DNA from: Hemibagrus wyckioides | Lineage: Eukaryota; Chordata; Actinopteri; Siluriformes; Bagridae | DNA: 64,000 nt | Reading direction: 5' to 3' | Assembly (NCBI RefSeq): GCF_019097595.1 | Contig: NC_080714.1 | Coordinates: 29,992,759 to 30,056,758 of the forward strand | Part shown: one piece after another, positions 1 through 14,000 of the stretch | How positions within the stretch are numbered: position 1 is the first letter of the stretch | How the letters are laid out: each line of letters starts with the position of its first letter | Notes under the pieces: generated by a model | Seen by the model: only the letters and a program-made list of their open reading frames with translations | Told to the model about the DNA's origin: nothing | Databases searched by the model: none | Position numbers and translations under genes: made by a program

Positions 1-820
1 TGTATTATGTGTGTGTGTATTATGTGTGTGTGTGCCTGTATTATGTGTGTGTGTCTGTATTATGTGTGTGTGTGTCTGTATTATGTGTGTGTGTATTATG
101 TGTGTGTGTCTGTATTATGTAAGTGTGTGTGTCTGTATTGTGTGTGTGTCTGTATTATGTGTGTGTGTGTGTGTGTCTGTATTATGTTTGTGTGTATTAT
201 GTGTGTTTGTGTGTCTGTATTATGTGTGTGTGTGTGTCTGTATTATGTTTGTGTGTATTATGTGTGTTTGTGTGTCTGTATTATGTAAGTGTGTGTGTCT
301 GTATTGTGTGTGTGTCTGTATTGTGTGTGTGTATTATGTGTGTGTGTGTCTGTATTATGTGTGTGTGTATTATGTGTGTGTGTGTGTATTATGTGTGTGT
401 GTGTCTGTATTATGTAAGTGTGTGTGTATGTATTGTGTGTGTGTATCTGTATTGTGTGTGTGTGTCTGTATTATGTGTGTGTGTATTATGTGTGTGTGTC
501 TGTATTATGTAAGTGTGTGTGTCTGTATTATGTGTGTGTGTGTGTGTGTCTGTATTATGTTTGTGTGTATTATGTGTGTGTGTGTCTGTATTGTGTGTGT
601 GTCTGTATTATGTGTGTGTGTGTCTGTATTGTGTGTGTGTCTGTATTATGTGTCTGTCTGTATTATGTGTGTGTGTGTGTGTGTCTGTATTATGTGTGTG
701 TCTGTATTATGTGTCTGTATTATGTGTGTGTGTCTGTATTGTGTGTGTGTGTGTGTGTCTGTATTATGTGTGTGTGTCTGTATTATGTGTGTGTGTGTGT
801 CTGTATTATGTTTGTGTGTC
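1..820 (+). repeat. TG array domain A (TGTAAG and TCTG-less units)
   Basis: Many units here lack TCTG, so TATTATG is followed by TG repeats and directly by the next TATTATG. A TATTATGTAAG variant occurs at about 121, 287, 417 and 511. That variant is absent from the next 17 kb and returns only between about 17,958 and 21,936. Domain A is therefore related to that distant block rather than to its immediate neighbour. The boundary with the next domain is gradual and approximate. Confidence 0.7.
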
Positions 821-2179
821 TGTATTATGTGTGTGTGTGTGTCTGTATTATGTGTGTGTGTGTGTGTGTCTGTATTATGTGTGTGTGTGTGTCTGTATTG
901 TGTGTGTGTCTGTATTATGTGTGTGTGTGTCTGTATTGTGTGTGTGTGTCTGTATTATGTGTGTGTGTGTGTCTGTATTATGTGTGTGTGTCTGTATTAT
1001 GTGTGTGTGTGTGTGTCTGTATTGTGTGTGTGTGTGTGTCTGTATTATGTGTGTGTGTCGGTATTATGTGTGTGTGTGCGTGTCTGTATTGTGTGGGTGT
1101 GTGTTTGTATTATGTGTGTGTGTGTCTGTATTGTGTGTGTGTGTGTGTCTGTATTATGTGGGTGTGTGTCTGTATTATGTGTGTGTGTGTCTGTATTATG
1201 TGTGTGTGTGTGTCTGTATTATGTGTGTGTGTCTGTATTAAGTGTGTGTGTGTGTCTGTATTATGTGTGTGTGTCTGTATTATGTGTGTGTGTGTGTGTC
1301 TGTATTGTGTGTGTGTGTGTGTCTGTATTATGTGTGTGTGTGTGTCTGTATTGTGTGTGTGTGTTTGTATTATGTGTGTGTGTGTCTGTATTAAGTGTGT
1401 GTGTGTGTCTGTATTATGTGTGTGTGTGTGTCTGTATTATGTGTGTGTGTGTGTCTGTAATATGTGTGTGTGTCTGTATTAAGTGTGTGTGTGTGTCTGT
1501 ATTATGTGTGTGTGTCTGTATTATGTGTGTGTGTGTGTGTCTGTATTGTGTGTGTGTGTGTGTCTGTATTATGTGTGTGTGTCGGTATTATGTGTGTGTG
1601 TGCGTGTCTGTATTGTGTGTGTGTGTGTCTGTATTATGTGTGTGTGTGTCTGTCTTATGTGTGGGTGTGTGTCTGTATTGTGTGGGTGTGTGTCTGTATT
1701 ATGTGTGTGTGTGTGTGTCTGTATTATGTGTGTGTGTGTCTGTATAATGTGTGTGTGTGTGTCTGTATTATGTGTGTGTGTGTGTCTGTGTTGTCTGTGC
1801 GGCTCGAGGGTGTGTGTGTGTGTCTGTATTATGTGTGTGTGTGTGTCTGTATTATGTGTGTGTGTGTCTGTATTATGTGTGTGTGTGTGTCTGGATTATG
1901 TGTGTGTGTCTGTATTATGTGTGTGTGTGTCTGTATTATATGTGTGTGTGTCTGTATTATGTGTGTGTGTGTGTGTCTGTATTATGTGTGTGTGTGTGTC
2001 TGTATTATGTGTGTGTGTGTGTCTGTATTATGTGTGTGTTTTTGTCGGTATTATGTGTGTGTGTGTGTGTGTGTCTGTATTATGTGTGTGTGTGTGTCTG
2101 TATTATGTGTGTGTGTCTGTATTATGTGTGTGTGTCTGTATTGTGTGTGTGTGTCTGTATTATGTGTATGTGTGTGTCG

Positions 2180-5100
2180 GTATGATGTGTGTGTGTGTCT
2201 GTATTATGTGTGTGTGTGTCTGTATTGTGTGTGTGTGTCTGTATTGTGTGTGTGTGTCTGTATTATGTGTATGTGTGTCTGTATTATGTGTGTGTGTGTG
2301 TCTGTATTATGTGTGTGTGTCTGTATTATGTGTGTGTGTGTGTCTGTATTGTGTGTGTGTGTCGGTATGATGTGTGTGTGTGTCTGTATTATGTGTTTGT
2401 GTGTGTTTGTATTATGTGTGTGTGTCTGTATTATGTGTGTGTGTCTTTATTAAGTGTGTGTGTGTGTCTGTATTATGTGTGTGTGTGTGTCTGTATTATG
2501 TGTGTGTGTCTGTATTATGTGTGTGTGTGTGTGTCTGTATTGTGTGTGTGTGTGTGTCTGTATTATGTGTGTGTGTCGGTATTATGTGTGTGTGTGCGTG
2601 TCTGTGTTGTGTGGGTGTGTGTATGTATTATGTGTGTGTGTGTCTGTATTGTGTGTGTGTGTGTCTGTATTATGTGTGTGTGTGTCTGTCTTATGTGTGG
2701 GTGTGTGTTTGTATTGTGTGGGTGTGTGTCTGTATTATGTGTGTGTGTGTGTGTGTGTGTCTGTATTATGTGTGTGTGTGTGTCTGTATTATGTGTGTGT
2801 GTGTGTGTCTGTATTATGTGTGTGTGTGTGTCTGTATTGTGTGTGTGTCTGGATTGTGTGTGTGTGTGTCTGTATTATGTGTGTGTGTGTGTCTGTATTA
2901 TGTGTGTGTGTGTCTGTATTATGTGTGTGTGTGTCTGTATTATGTGTGTGTGTGTGTCTGGATTATGTGTGTGTGTGTCTGTATTATGTGTGTGTGTGTC
3001 TGTATTATGTGTGTGTGTGTCTGTTTTATGTGTGTCTGTATTATGTGTGTGTTTGTGTCTGTATTATGTGTGTGTGTGTGTCTGTATTATGTGTGTGTGT
3101 GTGTGTCTGTATTGTGTGTGTGTGTGTGTGTCTGTATTATGTGTATGTGTGTGTCTGTATTATGTGTGTGTGTGTTTGTATTATGTGTGTGTGTGTCTGT
3201 ATTATGTGTATGTGTGTGTCTGTATTATGTGTGTGTGTGTTTGTATTATGTGTGTGTGTGTGTCTGTATTATGTGTGTGTGTCTGTATTATGTGTGTGTG
3301 TGTGTCTGTATTATGTGTGTGTGTATTATGTGTGTGTGTGTCTGTATTATGTGTGTGTGTCTGTATTATGTGTGGGTGTGTGTCTGTATTGTGTGGGTGT
3401 GTGTCTGTATTATGTGTGTGTGTGTGTGTCTGTATTATGTGTTTGTGTGTCTGTATTATGTGTGTGTGTGTGTCTGTATTATGTGTGTGTGTGTGTCTGT
3501 ATTGTGTGTGTGTCTGGATTGTGTGTGTGTGTCTGTATTATGTGTGTGTGTGTCTGTATTATGTGTGTGTGTGTCTGTATTATGTGTGTGTGTGTCTGTA
3601 TTATGTGTGTGTGTGTGTCTGGATTATGTGTGTGTGTCTGTATTATGTGTGTGTGTGTCTGTATTATGTGTGTGTGTGTCTGTATTATGTGTGTGTGTCT
3701 GTATTGTGTGTGTGTGTGTGTCTGTATTATGTGTGTGTGTCGGTATTATGTGTGTGTGTGCGTGTCTGTATTGTGTGTGTGTGTGTCTGTATTATGTGTG
3801 TGTGTGTCTGTCCTATGTGTGGGTGTGTGTCTGTATTGTGTGTGTGTCTGTATTGTGTGGGTGTGTGTCTGTATTGTGTGGGTGTGTGTCTGTATTATGT
3901 GTGTGTGTGTGTGTCTGTATTATGTGTGTGTGTGTCTGTATAATGTGTGTGTGTGTGTCTGTATTATGTGTGTGTGTGTGTCTGTATTGTGTGTGTGTCT
4001 GGATTGTGTGTGTGTGTTTGTATTATGTGTGTGTGTGTGTCTGTATTATGTGTGTGTGTGTCTGTATTATGTGTGTGTGTGTGTCTGTATTATGTGTGTG
4101 TGTGTGTCTGGATTATGTGTGTGTGTCTGTATTATGTGTGTGTGTGTCTGTATTATATGTGTGTGTGTCTGTATTATGTGTGTGTTTGTGTCTGTATTAT
4201 GTGTGTGTGTGTGTGTCTGTATTATGTGTGTGTGTGTGTCTGTATTATGTGTGTGTGTGTGTCTGTATTATGTGTGTGTGTGTGTGTGTGTCTGTATTAT
4301 GTGTGTGTGTGTGTCTGTATTATGTGTGTGTGTCTGTATTATGTGTGTGTGTGTCTGTATTGTGTGTATGTGTGTGTCGGTATGATGTGTGTGTGTGTCT
4401 GTATTATGTGTGTGTGTGTCTGTATTGTGTGTGTGTGTCTGTATTGTGTGTGTGTGTCTGTATTATGTGTATGTGTGTGTCTGTATTATGTGTGTGTGTG
4501 TGTCTGTATTATGTGTGTGTGTGTCTGTATTATGTGTATGTGTGTGTCGGTATGATGTGTGTGTGTGTCTGTATTATGTGTGTGTGTGTCTGTATTGTGT
4601 GTGTGTGTCTGTATTGTGTGTGTGTGTGTCTGTATTGTGTGTGTGTGTGTGTCTGTATTGTGTGTGTGTGTCTGTATTATGTGTATGTGTGTGTCTGTAT
4701 TATGTGTGTGTGTGTGTCTGTATTATGTGTGTGTGTCTGTATTATGTGTGTGTGTGTGTCTGTATTATGTGTGTGTGTCTGTATTATGTGGGTGTGTGTC
4801 TGTATTATGTGTTTGTGTGTGTTTGTATTATGTGTGTGTGTCTGTATTATGTGTGTGTGTCTGTATTAAGTGTGTGTGTGTGTCTGTATTATGTGTGTGT
4901 GTGTGTCTGTATTATGTGTGTGTGTGTCTGTATTATGTGTGTGTGTGTGTGTGTGTCTGTATTGTGTGTGTGTGTGTGTGTCTGTATTATGTGTGTGTGT
5001 CGGTATTATGTGTGTGTGTGCGTGTCTGTGTTGTGTGGGTGTGTGTCTGTATTATGTGTGTGTGTGTCTGTATTGTGTGTGTGTGTGTCTGTATTATGTG

Positions 5101-5420
5101 TGTGTGTGTCTGTCTTATGTGTGGGTGTGTGTTTGTATTGTGTGGGTGTGTGTCTGTATTATGTGTGTGTGTGTGTGTCTGTATTATGTGTGTGTGTGTG
5201 TCTGTATTATGTGTGTGTGTGTGTGTCTGTATTATGTGTGTGTGTGTGTCTGTATTGTGTGTGTGTCTGGATTGTGTGTGTGTGTGTCTGTATTATGTGT
5301 GTGTGTGTGTCTGTATTATGTGTGTGTGTGTCTGTATTATGTGTGTGTGTGTGTCTGTATTATGTGTGTGTGTGTGTCTGGATTATGTGTGTGTGTGTCT
5401 GTATTATGTGTGTGTGTGTC
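2180..5420 (+). repeat. Higher-order repeat of about 2.42 kb inside the TG array
   Basis: Several ordered markers repeat at nearly the same offset. TATTAAG occurs at 2,451 and 4,868 (2,417 bp). GCGTGTCTGTGTTG occurs at 2,596 and 5,020 (2,424). CTGTCTTATG occurs at 2,686 and 5,110 (2,424). TCTGGATTG occurs at 2,849 and 5,267 (2,418). The 2-bp-scale drift is what TG slippage after a segmental duplication would give. Outer limits are approximate. Confidence 0.75.
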
Positions 5421-6359
5421 TGTATTATGTGTGTGTGTGTGTCTGTATTATGTGTGTGTGTGTGTCTGTATTATGTGTGTGTTTGTGTCTGTATTGTGTG
5501 TGTGTGTGTCTGTATTATGTGTATGTGTGTGTCTGTATTATGTGTGTGTGTGTTTGTATTATGTGTGTGTGTGTGTCTGTATTATGTGTTTGTGTGTGTC
5601 TGTATTATGTGTGTGTGTATTATGTGTGTGTGTGTCTGTATTATGTGTGGGTGTGTGTCTGGATTATGTGTGTGTGTGTCTGTATTATGTGTGTGTGTGT
5701 CTGTATTATGTGTGTGTGTGTGTCTGTATTATGTGAGTGTGTGTGTCTGTATTATGTGTGTGTGTGTGTCTGTATTGTGTGTGTGTGTGTCTGTATTATG
5801 TGTATGTGTGTGTCTGTATTATGTGTGTGTGTGTTTGTATTATGTGTGTGTGTGTGTCTGTATTATGTGTTTGTGTGTGTCTGTATTATGTGTGTGTGTA
5901 TTATGTGTGTGTGTGTCTGTATTATGTGTGGGTGTGTGTCTGTATTGTGTGGGTGTGTGTCTGTATTATGTGTGTGTGTGTGTGTGTGTGTCTGTATTAT
6001 GTGTGTGTGTGTCTGTATTATGTGTGTGTGTGTGTCTGTATTATGTGTGTGTGTGTGTCTGTATTGTGTGTGTGTCTGGATTGTGTGTGTGTGTCTGTAT
6101 TATGTGTGTGTGTGTCTGTATTATGTGTGTGTGTGTCTGTATTATGTGTGTGTGTGTCTGTATTATGTGTGTGTGTGTGTCTGGATTATGTGTGTGTGTC
6201 TGTATTATGTGTGTGTGTGTCTGTATTATGTGTGTGTGTGTGTCTGTATTATGTGTGTGTGTGTTTGTATTATGTGTGTGTGTGTGTCTGTATTATGTGT
6301 GTGTGTGTGTCTGTATTATGTGTGTGTGTATTATGTGTGTGTGTGTCTGTATTATGTGT

Positions 6360-8740
6360 GGGTGTGTGTCTGTATTGTGTGGGTGTGTGTCTGTATTATG
6401 TGTGTGTGTGTGTGTGTGTGTCTGTATTATGTGTGTGTGTGTCTGTATTATGTGTGTGTGTGTGTCTGTATTATGTGTGTGTGTGTGTGTGTCTGTATTA
6501 TGTGTGTGTGTGTCTGTATTGTGTGTGTGTCTGGATTGTGTGTGTGTGTCTGTATTATGTGTGTGTGTGTCTGTATTATGTGTGTGTGTGTCTGTATTAT
6601 GTGTGTGTGTGTCTGTATTATGTGTGTGTGTGTGTCTGGATTATGTGTGTGTGTCTGTATTATGTGTGTGTGTGTCTGTATTATGTGTGTCTGTATTATG
6701 TGTGTGTTTGTGTCTGTATTATGTGTGTGTGTGTGTCTGTATTATGTGTGTGTGTCTGGAATGTGTGTGTGTGTGTCTGTATTATGTGTGTGTGTGTGTC
6801 TGTATTATGTGTGTGTGTCTGTATTATGTGTGTGTGTGCGTGTCTGTATTGTGTGGGTGTGTCTGTATTAAGTGTGTGTGTGTGTCTGTATTATGTGTGT
6901 GTGTGTGTGTCTGTATTGTGTGTGTGTCTGGATTGTGTGTGTGTGTGTCTGTATTATGTGTGTGTGTGTGTGTATTAAGTGTGTGTGTGTGTGTCTGTAT
7001 TATGTGTGTGTGTGTGTCTGTATTGTGTGTGTGTCTGTATTGTGTGTGTGTGTGTGTCTGTATTATGTGTGTGTGTGTGTCTGTATTATGTGTGTGTGTC
7101 TGTATTATGTGTGTGTGTGCGTGTCTGTATTGTGTGGGTGTGTGTCTGTATTATGTGTGTGTGTGTCTGTATTATGTGTGTGTGTGTGTCTGTATTATGT
7201 GTGTGTGTCTTTATTATGTGTGTGTGTGCGTGTCTGTATTGTGTGGGTGTGTGTCTGTATTATGTGTGTGTGTGTCTGTATTGTGTGTGTGTGTGTCTGT
7301 ATTATGTGTGTGTGTGTGTCTGTATTATGTGTGGGTGTGTGTCTGTATTATGTGTGTGTATTATGTTTGTGTGTCTGTATTATGTGTGTGTGTGTCTGTA
7401 TTATGTGTGTGTGTGTCTGTATTTTGTGTGTGTCTGGATTGTGTGTGTGTGTGTCTGTATTATGTGTGTGTGTGTGTGTCTGTATTATGTGTGTGTGTCT
7501 GTGTGTATTATGTGTGTGTGTGTCTGTATTGTATGTGTGTGTGTGTGTCTGTATTATGTGTGTGTGTGTCTCTGTATTATGTGTGTCTGTGTGTCTGTAT
7601 TATGTGTGTGTATTATGTTTGTGTGTCTGTATTATGTGTGTGTGTGTCTGTATTATGTGTGTGTGTGTCTGTATTGTGTGTGTGTCTGGATTGTGTGTGT
7701 GTGTGTCTGTATTATGTGTGTGTGTGTCTGTATTATGTGTGTGTGTGTGTCTGTATTATGTGTGTGTGTGTGTCTGGATTATGTGTGTGTGTGTCTGTAT
7801 TATGTGTGTGTGTGTCTGTATTATGTGTGTGTGTGTCTGTTTTATGTGTGTCTGTATTATGTGTGTGTTTGTGTCTGTATTATGTGTGTGTGTGTGTGTC
7901 TGTATTATGTGTGTGTGTGTGTCTGTATTGTGTGTGTGTGTGTCTGTATTATGTGTATGTGTGTGTCTGTATTATGTGTGTGTGTGTTTGTATTATGTGT
8001 GTGTGTGTGTCTGTATTATGTGTGTGTGTGTGTCTGTATTATGTGTGTGTGTGTGTCTGTATTATGTGTGTGTGTATTATGTGTGTGTGTGTCTGTATTA
8101 TGTGTGGGTGTGTGTCTGTATTGTGTGGGTGTGTGTCTGCATTATGTGTGTGTGTGTGTGTGTGTGTCTGTATTATGTGTGTGTGTGTCTGTATTATGTG
8201 TGTGTGTGTGTCTGTATTATGTGTGTGTGTGTGTCTGTATTGTGTGTGTGTCTGGATTGTGTGTGTGTGTCTGTATTATGTGTGTGTGTGTGTCTGTATT
8301 ATGTGTGTGTGTGTCTGTATTATGTGTGTGTGTGTCTGTATTATGTGTGTGTGTGTGTCTGGATTATGTGTGTGTGTCTGTATTATGTGTGTGTGTGTCT
8401 GTATTATGTGTGTGTGTCTGTATTATGTGTGTCTGTATTATGTGTGTGTTTGTGTCTGTATTATGTGTGTGTGTGTCTGTATTATGTGTGTGTGTCTGGA
8501 TTGTGTGTGTGTGTGTCTGTATTATGTGTGTGTGTGTGTCTGTATTATGTGTGTGTGTCTGTATTATGTGTGTGTGTGCGTGTCTGTATTGTGTGGGTGT
8601 GTCTGTATTAAGTGTGTGTGTGTGTCTGTATTATGTGTGTGTGTGTGTCTGTATTGTGTGTGTGTCTGGATTGTGTGTGTGTGTGTCTGTATTATGTGTG
8701 TGTGTGTATTAAGTGTGTGTGTGTGTGTGTCTGTATTATG
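6360..8740 (+). repeat. Tandem higher-order duplication of about 1.74 kb
   Basis: TCTGGA ends at 6,760 and 8,500 (1,740 bp apart). TATTAAG pairs lie at 6,870 and 8,610 (1,740) and at 6,976 and 8,710 (1,734). The GTGTGGG doublet near 6,361 recurs near 8,107. Similarity fades after about 7,100/8,840, so the copies are incomplete or have diverged. Confidence 0.75.
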
Positions 8741-9180
8741 TGTGTGTGTGTGTCTGTATTGTGTGTGTGTCTGTATTGTGTGTGTGTCTGTATTGTGTGT
8801 GTGTGTGTCTGTATTATGTGTGTGTGTGTGTCTGTATTATGTGTGTGTGTCTGTATTATGTGTGTGTGTGTCTGTATTGTGTGTGTGTGTGTCTGTATTA
8901 TGTGTGTGTGTGTGTCTGTATTATGTGTGGGTGTGTGTCTGTATTATGTGTGTGTGTGTCTGTATTGTGTGTGTGTGTGTCTGTATTATGTGTGTGGGCA
9001 TGTGTGTATTATGTGTGTGTGTCTGTGTGTATTATGTGTGTGTGTGTCTGTATTGTATGTGTGTGTGTGTCTGTATTATGTGTGTGTGTGTCTCTGTATT
9101 ATGTGTGTGTGTGTGTCTGTATTATGTGTGTGTATTATGTTTGTGTGTCTGTATTATGTGTGTGTGTGTCTGTATTATGT

Positions 9181-10491
9181 GTGTGTGTGTGTATTATGTG
9201 TGTGTGTCTGTATTATGTGTGTGTGTGTCGGTATTATGTGTGTGTGTGTGTCTGTATTTTGTGTGTGTCTGTATTATGTGTGTGTTTGTCTGTATTATGT
9301 GTGTGTGTGTCGGTATTATGTGTGTGTGTGTGTCTGTATTTTGTGTGTGTCTGTATTATGTGTGTGTGTGTCTATATTATGTGTGTGTGTGTCTGTATTA
9401 TGTGTGTGTGTCTGTATTATGTGTGTGTGTCTGTATTATGTGTTTGTCTATATTGTGTGTGTGTATCTGTATTATGTGTGTGTGTGTCTGTATTATGTGT
9501 GTGTGTCTGTATTGTGTGTGTGTGTGTGTGTCTGTATTATGTTTGTGTGTCTGTATTATGTGTGTGTGTGTGTCTGTATTATGTGTGTGTGTCTGTCTGT
9601 ATTATGTGTGTGTGTGTCTGTATTTTGTGTGTGTCTGTATTATGTGTGTGTGTGTCTGTATTATGTGTGTGTGTGTGTCTGTATTATGTGTGTGTATGTC
9701 TGTATTATGTGTGTGTGTGTGTCTGTATTATGTGTGTGTGTGTCTGTATTATGTGTGTATGTCTGTATTATGTGTGTGTGTGTGTCTGTATTATGTGTGT
9801 GTGTCTGTATTATGTGTGTGTGTGTCTGTATTATGTGTGTGTGTGTGTCTGTATTATGTGTGTGTGTCTGTATTGTGTGTGTGTGTGTCTGTATTATGTG
9901 TGTATGTCTGTATTATGTGTGTGTGTGTGTCTGTATTATGTGTGTGTGTGTCTGTATTATGTGTGTATGTCTGTATTATGTGTGTGTGTGTGTCTGTATT
10001 ATGTGTGTGTGTGTCTGTATTATGTGTGTATGTCTGTATTATGTGTGTGTGTGTGTCTGTATTATGTGTGTGTGTCTGTATTATGTGTGTGTGTGTCTGT
10101 ATTATGTGTGTGTGTGTGTCTGTATTATGTGTGTGTGTCTGTATTATGTGTGTGTGCCTGTATTATGTGTGTGTGTGTCTGTATTATGTGTGTGTGTGTG
10201 TGTCTGTATTATGTGTGTGTGTGTCTGTATTATGTGTGTGTGTGTGTCTGCATTATGTGTGTGTGTCTGTATTGTGTGTGTGTGTGTGTCTGTTTTATGT
10301 GTGTATGTCTGTATTATGTGTGTGTGTGTGTGTGTCTGTATTATGTGTGTCTGTCTGTAATATGTTTGTATGTCTGTATTGTGTGTGTCTGTATTATGTG
10401 TGTGTGTCTGTATTATGTGTGTGTGTCTGTATTATGTGTGTGTCTCTATATTATGTGTGTGTGTGTGTCTGTATTATGTGTGTGTGTCTGT

Positions 10492-10522
<31 letters not shown>

Positions 10523-11090
10523 CTGTATTTTGTGTGTATGTGTGTCTGTATTATGTGTGTGTGTGTCTGTATTATGTGTGTGTCTGTATTATGTGTGTGT
10601 GTGTGTCGGTATTATGTGTGTGTGTGTGTGTCTGTATTATGTGTGTGTGTGTGTCTGTATTATGTGTGTGTCGGTATTGTGTGTGTGTGTGTCTGTATTA
10701 TGTGTGTGTGTGTGTCTGTATTATGTGTGTGTGTGTGTCGGTATTGTGTGTGTGTGTGTGACTGTATTATGTGTGTGTGTCTGTATTATGTGTGTGTGTG
10801 TCTGTATTATGTGTGTGTGTGTCTGTATTATGTGTGTGTGTCTGTATTATGTGTGTGTGTGTGTCTGTATTATGTGTGTGTGTCTGTATTATGTGTGTGT
10901 GTCTGTATTATGTGTGTCTGTATTATGTGTGTGTGTGTGTGTGTCTGTATTATGTGTGTGTGTCTGTATTATGTGTGTCTGTATTATGTGTGTGTGTGTC
11001 TGTATTATGTGTGTTTGTGTGTGTCTGTATTATGTGTGTGTGTCTGTATTATGTGTGTGTGTGTCTGTATTGTGTGTGTGTGTCTGTTTT
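9181..11090 (+). repeat. TG array domain C (TATTTTG, TCTATATT, TATGTCTG variants)
   Basis: This block carries TATTTTGTG (first at about 9,257), TCTATATTATG and GTATGTCTG variants that are absent from domain B. GTATGTCTG recurs with a 63-bp period: ATGTC at 9,696 and 9,759, then 9,904, 9,967 and 10,030. This is a three-unit higher-order repeat. A related copy of the variant set lies at about 14,700-16,700. Confidence 0.7.
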
Positions 11091-11099
11091 ATGTGTATT

Positions 11100-14000
11100 T
11101 GTGTGTCGGTGTGATGTGTGTGTGTGTCTGTATTATGTGTGTGTGTGTGTTTGTATTATGTGTGTGTGTCTGTATTATGTGTGTGTGTCTGTATTAAGTG
11201 TGTGTGTGTGTCTGTATTATGTGTGTGTGTGTGTCTGTATTATGTGTGTGTGTCTGTATTATGTGTGTGTGTGTGTGTCTGTATTGTGTGTGTGTGTGTG
11301 TCTGTATTATATGTGTGTGTCGGTATTATGTGTGTGTGTGCGTGTCTGTATTGTGTGGGTGTGTGTCTGTATTATGTGTGTGTGTGTCTGTATTGTGTGT
11401 GTGTGTGTGTCTGTATTATGTGTGTGTGTGTCTGTATTGTGTGGGTGTGTGTCTGTATTATGTGTGTGTGTGTCTGTATTGTGTGGGTGTGTGTCTGTAT
11501 TATGTGTGTGTGTGTCTGTATTATGTGTGTGTGTGTCTGTATTGTGTGGGTGTGTGTCTGTATTATGTGTGTGTGTGTCTGTATTATGTGTGTGTGTGTC
11601 TGTCTTATGTGTGGTTGTGTGTCTGTATTGTGTGTGTGTCTGTATTGTGTGGGTGTGTGTCTGTATTGTGTGGGTGTGTGTCTGTATTATGTGTGTGTGT
11701 GTGTGTGTCTGTATTATGTGTGTGTGTGTCTGTATTATGTGTGTGTGTGTGTCTGGATTATGTGTGTGTGTGTGTCTGTATTGTGTGTGTGTCTGGATTG
11801 TGTGTGTGTGTCTGTATTATGTGTGTGTGTGTCTGTATTATGTGTGTCTGTATTATGTGTGTGTTTGTGTCTGTATTGTGTGTGTGTGTGTGTCTGTATT
11901 ATGTGTGTGTGTGTCTGTATTATGTGTGTCTGTATTATGTGTGTGTTTGTGTCTGTATTATGTGTGTGTGTGTCTGTATTATGTGTGTGTGTGTCTGTAT
12001 TATGTGTGTCTGTATTATGTGTGTGTTTGTGTCTGTATTGTGTGGGTGTGTGTCTGTATTATGTGTGTGTGTGTCTGTATTATGTGTGTCTGTATTATGT
12101 GTGTGTTTGTGTCTGTATTGTGTGGGTGTGTGTCTGTATTATGTGTGTGTGTGTCTGTATTATGTGTGTCTGTATTATGTGTGTGTTTGTGTCTGTATTA
12201 TGTGTGTGTGTGTCTGTATTATGTGTGTCTGTATTATGTGTGTGTGTCTGTATTATGTGTGTCTGTATTATGTGTGTGTTTGTGTCTGTATTGTGTGTGT
12301 GTGTGTCTGTATTGTGTGGGTGTGTGTCTGTATTATGTGTGTGTGTCTGTATTGTGTGGGTATGTGTCTGTATTGTGTGGGTGTGTGTCTGTATTATGTG
12401 TGTGTGTGTCTGTATTGTGTGGGTGTGTGTCTGTATTATGTGTGTGTGTGTCTGTATTATGTGTGTGTGTGTCTGTCTTATGTGTGGTTGTGTGTCTGTA
12501 TTGTGTGTGTGTCTGTATTGTTTGGGTGTGTGTCTCTATTGTGTGGGTGTGTGTCTGTATTATGTGTGTGTGTGTGTGTGTCTGTATTATGTGTGTGTGT
12601 GTCTGTATTATGTGTGTGTGTGTGTCTGGATTATGTGTGTGTGTGTGTCTGTATTGTGTGTGTGTCTGGATTGTGTGTGTGTGTCTGTATTATGTGTGTG
12701 TGTGTCTGTATTATGTGTGTGTGTGTCTGTATTATGTGTGTGTGTGTGTCTGTATTATGTGTGTGTGTGTGTCTGGATTATGTGTGTGTGTCTGTATTAT
12801 GTGTGTGTGTGTCTGTATTATGTGTGTCTGTATTATGTGTGTGTTTGTGTCTGTATTATGTGTGTGTGTGTGTGTGTCTGTATTATGTGTGTGTGTGTGT
12901 CTGTATTATGTGTGTGTGTGTCTGTATTATGTGTGTCTGTATTATGTGTGTGTGTGTGTGTGTCTGTATTATGTGTGTGTGTGTGTCTGTATTATGTGTG
13001 TGTGTCAGTATTATGTGTGTGTGTGTCTGTATTGTGTGTGTGTGTCTGTATTATGTGTATGTGTGTGTCGGTATGATGTGTGTGTGTGTCTGTATTATGT
13101 GTGTGTGTCTGTATTATGTGTGTGTGTGTCTGTATTGTGTGTGTGTGTCTGTATTATGTGTATGTGTGTGTCTGTATTATGTGTGTGTGTGTGTCTGTAT
13201 TATGTGTATGTGTGTGTCTGTATTATGTGTGTGTGTGTGTCTGTATTGTGTGTGTGTGTCGGTATGATGTGTGTGTGTGTCTGTATTATGTGTGTGTGTG
13301 TTTGTATTATTTGTGTGTGTCTGTATTATGTGTGTGTGTCTGTATTAAGTGTGTGTGTGTGTCTGTATTATGTGTGTGTGTGTGTCTGTATTATGTGTGT
13401 GTGTCTGTATTATGTGTGTGTGTGTGTGTGTCTGTATTGTGTGTGTGTGTGTGTCTGTATTATGTGTGTGTGTCGGTATTATGTGTGTGTGTGCGTGTCT
13501 GTATTGTGTGGGTGTGTGTCTGTATTATATGTGTGTGTGTCTGTATTGTGTGTGTGTGTGTCTGTATTATGTGTGTGTGTGTCTGTCTTATGTGTGGGTG
13601 TGTGTCTGTATTGTGTGTGTGTCTGTATTATGTGTGGGTGTGTGTTTGTATTGTGTGGGTGTGTGTCTGTATTATGTGTGTGTGTGTGTGTGTCTGTATT
13701 ATGTGTGTGTGTGTGTCTGTATTATGTGTGTGTGTGTGTCTGTATTATGTGTTTGTGTGTCTGTATTGTGTGTGTGTCTGTATTGTGTGTGTGTGTGTCT
13801 GTATTATGTGTGTGTGTGTGTCTGTATTATGTGTGTGTGTGTCTGTATTATGTGTGTGTGTGTGTCTGTATTATGTGTGTGTGTGTGTCTGGATTATGTG
13901 TGTGTGTGTCTGTATTATGTGTGTGTGTGTCTGTATTATGTGTGTGTGTGTCTGTATTATGTGTGTCTGTATTATGTGTGTGTTTGTGTCTGTATTATGT

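Larger units (their letters stand above)
820..9180 (+). repeat. TG array domain B (GTGTGGG, TCTGGATT, TATTAAG variants)
   Basis: This domain is marked by TATTGTGTGGG, TCTGGATT, GCGTGTCTG, TATGATG and TATTAAG variants. The TATTAAG variant falls at about 1,240, 1,393, 1,481, 2,451, 4,868, 6,870, 6,976, 8,610 and 8,710. The clustered variants show that the domain grew by copying multi-unit blocks. One unique G/C-bearing interruption (CTGTGCGGCTCGAGGG) lies at 1,794-1,809. The same variant set recurs at about 11,100-14,700. Confidence 0.75.

Noticed and set aside
1794..1809. A possible unrelated insertion (CTGTGCGGCTCGAGGG) in the TG array
   Set aside because: Only about 16 bp and unrepeated; too short to assign to any element, so it is noted within domain B only.
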